From assembly GCA_025450095.1 (NCBI GenBank), contig JANWID010000004.1, forward strand, positions 1-18,309: a stretch of DNA of 18,309 nucleotides, read 5' to 3'. The position numbers and the translations under genes were made by a program. This document shows, piece after piece, positions 14,788-18,309 of this stretch; position 1 is the stretch's first letter, and every line of letters starts with the position of its first letter. The stretch is from Bacteroidia bacterium. GTDB taxonomy: Bacteria; Bacteroidota; Bacteroidia; AKYH767-A; OLB10. Under the pieces are notes generated by a model. That model searched no databases and was not told the origin of the DNA. It saw only the letters and a list, made by a program, of their open reading frames with translations.

Positions 14788-16666
14788 TTAGTTCACCTGC
14801 TTCTAACCGGAATGAATTTTTATTGATATTGCCACAGGCTTTCACGAGCCTGCCTGTTACTTTAATATCCTGTTGTAAAATTACCACCGAGTTTACTGAT
14901 GTCTTTTGAATTGTCATCTGGTTAATGGTTTTTTCACCAGGTGCTGTTTTAAAAATTCCTGTTTGCTGTGGATTTGAGATACCATTGTAAGCAAAATCAG
15001 CCGAAGAGCTATAAAACCTTTTTTGCGTCTGAATGGATCCCGCCAATGCGTCGGAATGAATTCCTTCCGGATGAGCTGTTGCGAGTGCACTATGTGGTTC
15101 GAGTATGAAAGATCCCATTCCGGAAATAACTGTCGTGCCGCAATCAATCATTGATGTAGATGAAACCAATAGTTTCCTGTCTGCTCCGATCATTCCCAAT
15201 TCCCTGCCTGCAATACTGAGTGTACACCCGGGTAATACTGTAATATCAGGGAGTATGAAATTCGATAGATCCTGTTTCCAGGAAACCTGTTCTTCGCGGA
15301 AAAGAATTGCTGAATGTTTACCACTCATGCGAAACTGTCCAGTCTTCAGATAAACCATTTTACCAGGATAAATCACCAGGCTGCCTTTGGTTGCTTTACC
15401 AGGAAGTCCGTCTGCAAGACAACCTCCTTTCAGTATCAGCTCACGATTTACACAAAGTACCATGGGAGATTTTTGACCGCAGATAAGCAATGAACCACCT
15501 GACATAACCATACTTCCTTCTATCGTAATAGTATCTGTAATGGATGAATATAAAAAATTTCCACCGGTAGACCGGATCTCAAGGTTTCCACCAATATTGT
15601 GAAATGCAGTTGCGATATCAGCAGAAGCATTGCTGTCGGCATCGATCACCAGGTTGCCCCAGTTGATTTGTTGTGAAAAAGTTTCGGAGCTGTACTCATT
15701 CAGTAAAACATTGGAAAAGCTTTCAAACTGTTTACGGGATCCCGGAATTTTTCCGTTGTTCTGATGAATGTAGTTGGCACCGTTTCGAATAATGAATTTT
15801 TCAATATTAACTTCTTGAAGTGGCTTGGTCTGTACCATGGTTCCTCCTCCGAGAATTTCAAGCCGGTCCGATTTAATTCCGGAATTGGAAAGAAGCACAC
15901 CATTGCGTTCAATAAGGAGATAAGAAATACAAGCATTCAAATCATTCCTGAGAATGTGCCCGGGTTGAATATGAAAAGTAGCGTTAAGCTGGTTGAAATT
16001 GGAAGGCCGGTTACCAGATCCGTCACGAAGTGAGTTCCAGCTGTCGAGCGATGAAATGTCGCTGTTTCCTGTCGAATAAAAAGGAATGTTGTTTATTATT
16101 TTCCTGTTCCCGGGTGGTGCCGATATGGAGGGTTCATGATAAAGTGTCCCGATTTGTATACGGATGCATTCCGCATCAAGCTGATTGATCCTGCTACCAG
16201 GTAGCTGACTGACATCGAAAGTGACCCAGAAAAAGTTATCGCCTTCCAAAAGTTTTACCATGGAGCCCACCGTAAAATTATCTTCAGGTATATTACTAAC
16301 TGTTTCGCCTGTCTGTTTTACAGGAATAAAGTAACCGGTATTTCCGGTACACCACAAACGTGCGTTGTTTATAAAGTCTTCGTAAGGTTGGGTAGTACCC
16401 CTCGCAGCTATCTCCATGCTCAGGAAATTCAGAGGCTGAGCCTTGCCTTTTGTATGAATGTTGATTCCCAGTGCAAGCTGCATGGGTGTGCCTTTGAGCA
16501 CGGAGGTTGTATCCTGGAAAACTTCAATGTCCGTAATTACCATCGGATCGGTTCCAGCCAGGGATGGTTCATTTTCGAAAAGCTGGAATGTAAAAAAGAA
16601 TGCTGCTGCCGAAAGCCCGCAAATGGTGGTTACTACCAACAAAACCGGCCGGATCCTGAAACGCAT
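14765..16666 (-). CDS. Exported protein with sialidase-associated N-terminal domain, no sorting tail
   Basis: About 633 residues from ATG 16666; an in-frame TTG at 16702 would add 12. An N-terminal hydrophobic segment (about 7-26) acts as signal peptide or anchor. Next comes a domain of about 150 residues resembling the one N-terminal to BNR-repeat sialidases in Bacteroidota (KGTPMQLALGINIHTKG, LSMEIAARGTT, LLEGDNFFWVTFDVS, LDAECIRIQIG). From about residue 205, SLDSWNSLRDGSGNRPSNF begins a beta-helix-like region of short strand repeats rich in Gly-Gly turns (GGTMV, GGNLEI, GGSLLICG). Comparable secreted proteins end in a T9SS tail, but this one stops at LTTARAAY inside a repeat unit. Its last codons lie antisense to the end of mqnA, so the gene is probably 3'-truncated. 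No catalytic motif was recognised. The role may be adhesion or carbohydrate binding, but this is uncertain. Confidence 0.75.
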   Translation of the reverse strand: MRFRIRPVLLVVTTICGLSAAAFFFTFQLFENEPSLAGTDPMVITDIEVFQDTTSVLKGTPMQLALGINIHTKGKAQPLNFLSMEIAARGTTQPYEDFINNARLWCTGNTGYFIPVKQTGETVSNIPEDNFTVGSMVKLLEGDNFFWVTFDVSQLPGSRINQLDAECIRIQIGTLYHEPSISAPPGNRKIINNIPFYSTGNSDISSLDSWNSLRDGSGNRPSNFNQLNATFHIQPGHILRNDLNACISYLLIERNGVLLSNSGIKSDRLEILGGGTMVQTKPLQEVNIEKFIIRNGANYIHQNNGKIPGSRKQFESFSNVLLNEYSSETFSQQINWGNLVIDADSNASADIATAFHNIGGNLEIRSTGGNFLYSSITDTITIEGSMVMSGGSLLICGQKSPMVLCVNRELILKGGCLADGLPGKATKGSLVIYPGKMVYLKTGQFRMSGKHSAILFREEQVSWKQDLSNFILPDITVLPGCTLSIAGRELGMIGADRKLLVSSTSMIDCGTTVISGMGSFILEPHSALATAHPEGIHSDALAGSIQTQKRFYSSSADFAYNGISNPQQTGIFKTAPGEKTINQMTIQKTSVNSVVILQQDIKVTGRLVKACGNINKNSFRLEAGELTTARAAY

Positions 16667-16735
16667 CCGGGGACCGGAACGGTATTTTATCTTCTTCTGC
16701 AAATGCTGGTATTCTGTTCATCTCTTTATAGCAGA

Positions 16736-16761
16736 ATCCGGGCTTCAGGGTTGAAGCATTC
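16736..16761 (-). other. Small stem-loop upstream of the exported-protein gene
   Basis: GCTTCA (16742-16747) and TGAAGC (16752-16757) form a perfect 6-bp stem with a GGGT loop. Flanking GAAT/ATTC extends it across a four-base bulge. It lies about 70-95 bp before the start codon, in the probable 5' leader of the minus-strand gene. The rest of 16667-16941 is AT-rich with no ORF and no clear promoter motif that I could find. Confidence 0.3.
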
Positions 16762-16941
16762 AAAGTGCTTTGGTTACGCTGCATATATGCTCATAACAGG
16801 TTTATTGAACTAAAATTAATTTATAAATTATTGATTATGAATAGTTTATATACAATTTGAAATGACAATAAAATGCTTTTTCTAAAATTTCTTACAAACC
16901 GTTTGTGTTCAGTTGTTTGCATTTTCACCGGAAAATGGCTG

Positions 16942-16974
16942 AAAAAAAAATCCCCATCGCTAACGGACGGGGAT
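16942..16974 (-). terminator. Intrinsic terminator of the HPPD gene
   Basis: Read on the minus strand, ATCCCCGTC pairs with GATGGGGAT through 9 bp (one G-U pair) around a 7-nt loop (16959-16965), followed by nine T (A-run at 16942-16950). It lies 27 bp after the HPPD stop codon. Confidence 0.9.
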
Positions 16975-17000
16975 ATGTTCAATTATGACGTGATCAAAAA

Positions 17001-18137
<1,137 letters not shown>

Positions 18138-18159
18138 GATGGTGATAAAATAATGATTA

Positions 18160-18190
18160 CAAATTTATTAAAATAAGTGAAATGTTGCAA
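18160..18190 (-). promoter_or_regulatory. Promoter of the HPPD gene
   Basis: On the minus strand TTG (18190-18188) is followed after 20 bp by TAAATTTG (18167-18160), an exact fit to the Bacteroidota sigma-A-type consensus (TTG, about 19-20 bp, TAnnTTTG). Transcription would begin about 15 bp before the ATG at 18137. Confidence 0.65.
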
Positions 18191-18206
18191 GACTGAAATC
18201 AGTCTG

Positions 18207-18238
18207 CAGTAGGCAGCAGGCAGTAGGCAGTTTTTTTT
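18207..18238. repeat. Heptanucleotide tandem repeat followed by a T-run
   Basis: CAGTAGG, CAGCAGG, CAGTAGG, CAG: 3.4 copies of a 7-bp unit (18207-18230), then eight T. It lies between the HPPD promoter and the REP-like copy, in DNA without a gene. The unit is not a multiple of three, so it is not coding. Confidence 0.75.
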
Positions 18239-18267
18239 AAGAGAAAATTTAATGAACGAACCCGGGA

Positions 18268-18295
18268 GTCATGTTGAGCGAAGCCGAACCATAAC
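18268..18295. repeat. Third REP-like copy
   Basis: A 28-nt imperfect palindrome beginning GTCATGTTGAGCGAAGCC and ending CCATAAC, flanked by GA/TC that extend the stem. It matches the element at 6009-6036 except for a few bases. It sits alone, at the window edge, so a partner copy beyond base 18309 cannot be excluded. Confidence 0.7.
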
Positions 18296-18309
18296 TCAAC
18301 TAATCAATA

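Overview
The window looks like a chromosomal segment of a Bacteroidota species, possibly of the Chitinophagia/Sphingobacteriia type (the class is a guess). Clade markers seen in the sequence are a type IX secretion (T9SS) sorting domain, a lipoprotein with a surface-export signal, a promoter matching the Bacteroidota consensus (TTG-N20-TAAATTTG), near absence of Shine-Dalgarno sites, a futalosine-pathway menaquinone gene, and Bacteroidota-type signal and repeat families. No IS element, phage gene, CRISPR array, tRNA or rRNA was found.

Layout. 1-1284: 3' part of der (ribosome-assembly GTPase), cut by the window edge. 1423-1896: a GNAT acetyltransferase. 2004-5828: a two-component locus in the unusual order kinase-kinase-regulator-regulator. 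Two paralogous four-helix membrane kinases of the LytS/His_kinase family overlap by 4 bp and are followed by two paralogous LytTR response regulators. The first kinase keeps its phospho-acceptor histidine but has lost the ATP-binding boxes. 5829-6178: a 350-bp non-coding stretch holding an inverted pair of REP-like 28-mers and, just before the next gene, a set of TTTCRGT repeats, two of them 21 bp apart, which is the geometry of a LytTR binding site. 6179-8994: three secreted or surface proteins in series (a small periplasmic/secreted protein, a surface lipoprotein, and a seven-repeat beta-propeller with a T9SS tail), closed by a clear intrinsic terminator. These may be the output of the upstream regulators; that link is inference.

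9225-12089 (minus): a two-gene unit, a stand-alone HsdR-N-type PD-(D/E)XK protein followed by a penicillin-acylase-family Ntn hydrolase. 12156-14787 (plus): a tight operon of AMP nucleosidase-like protein, DNA polymerase III delta (holA) and chorismate dehydratase (mqnA), with 2-bp gaps. 14765-16666 (minus): a large exported protein with a sialidase-associated N-terminal domain and no sorting tail; its 3' end runs into the end of mqnA. 17001-18137 (minus): 4-hydroxyphenylpyruvate dioxygenase, complete with promoter and terminator but broken by a single in-frame TAA where the family has Leu. The last 170 bp carry a promoter, a heptanucleotide repeat and a third REP-like copy.

The most interesting part is the 2.0-9.1 kb block: a duplicated LytS/LytTR system with one apparent pseudokinase, a candidate LytTR operator, and an adjacent set of exported proteins.
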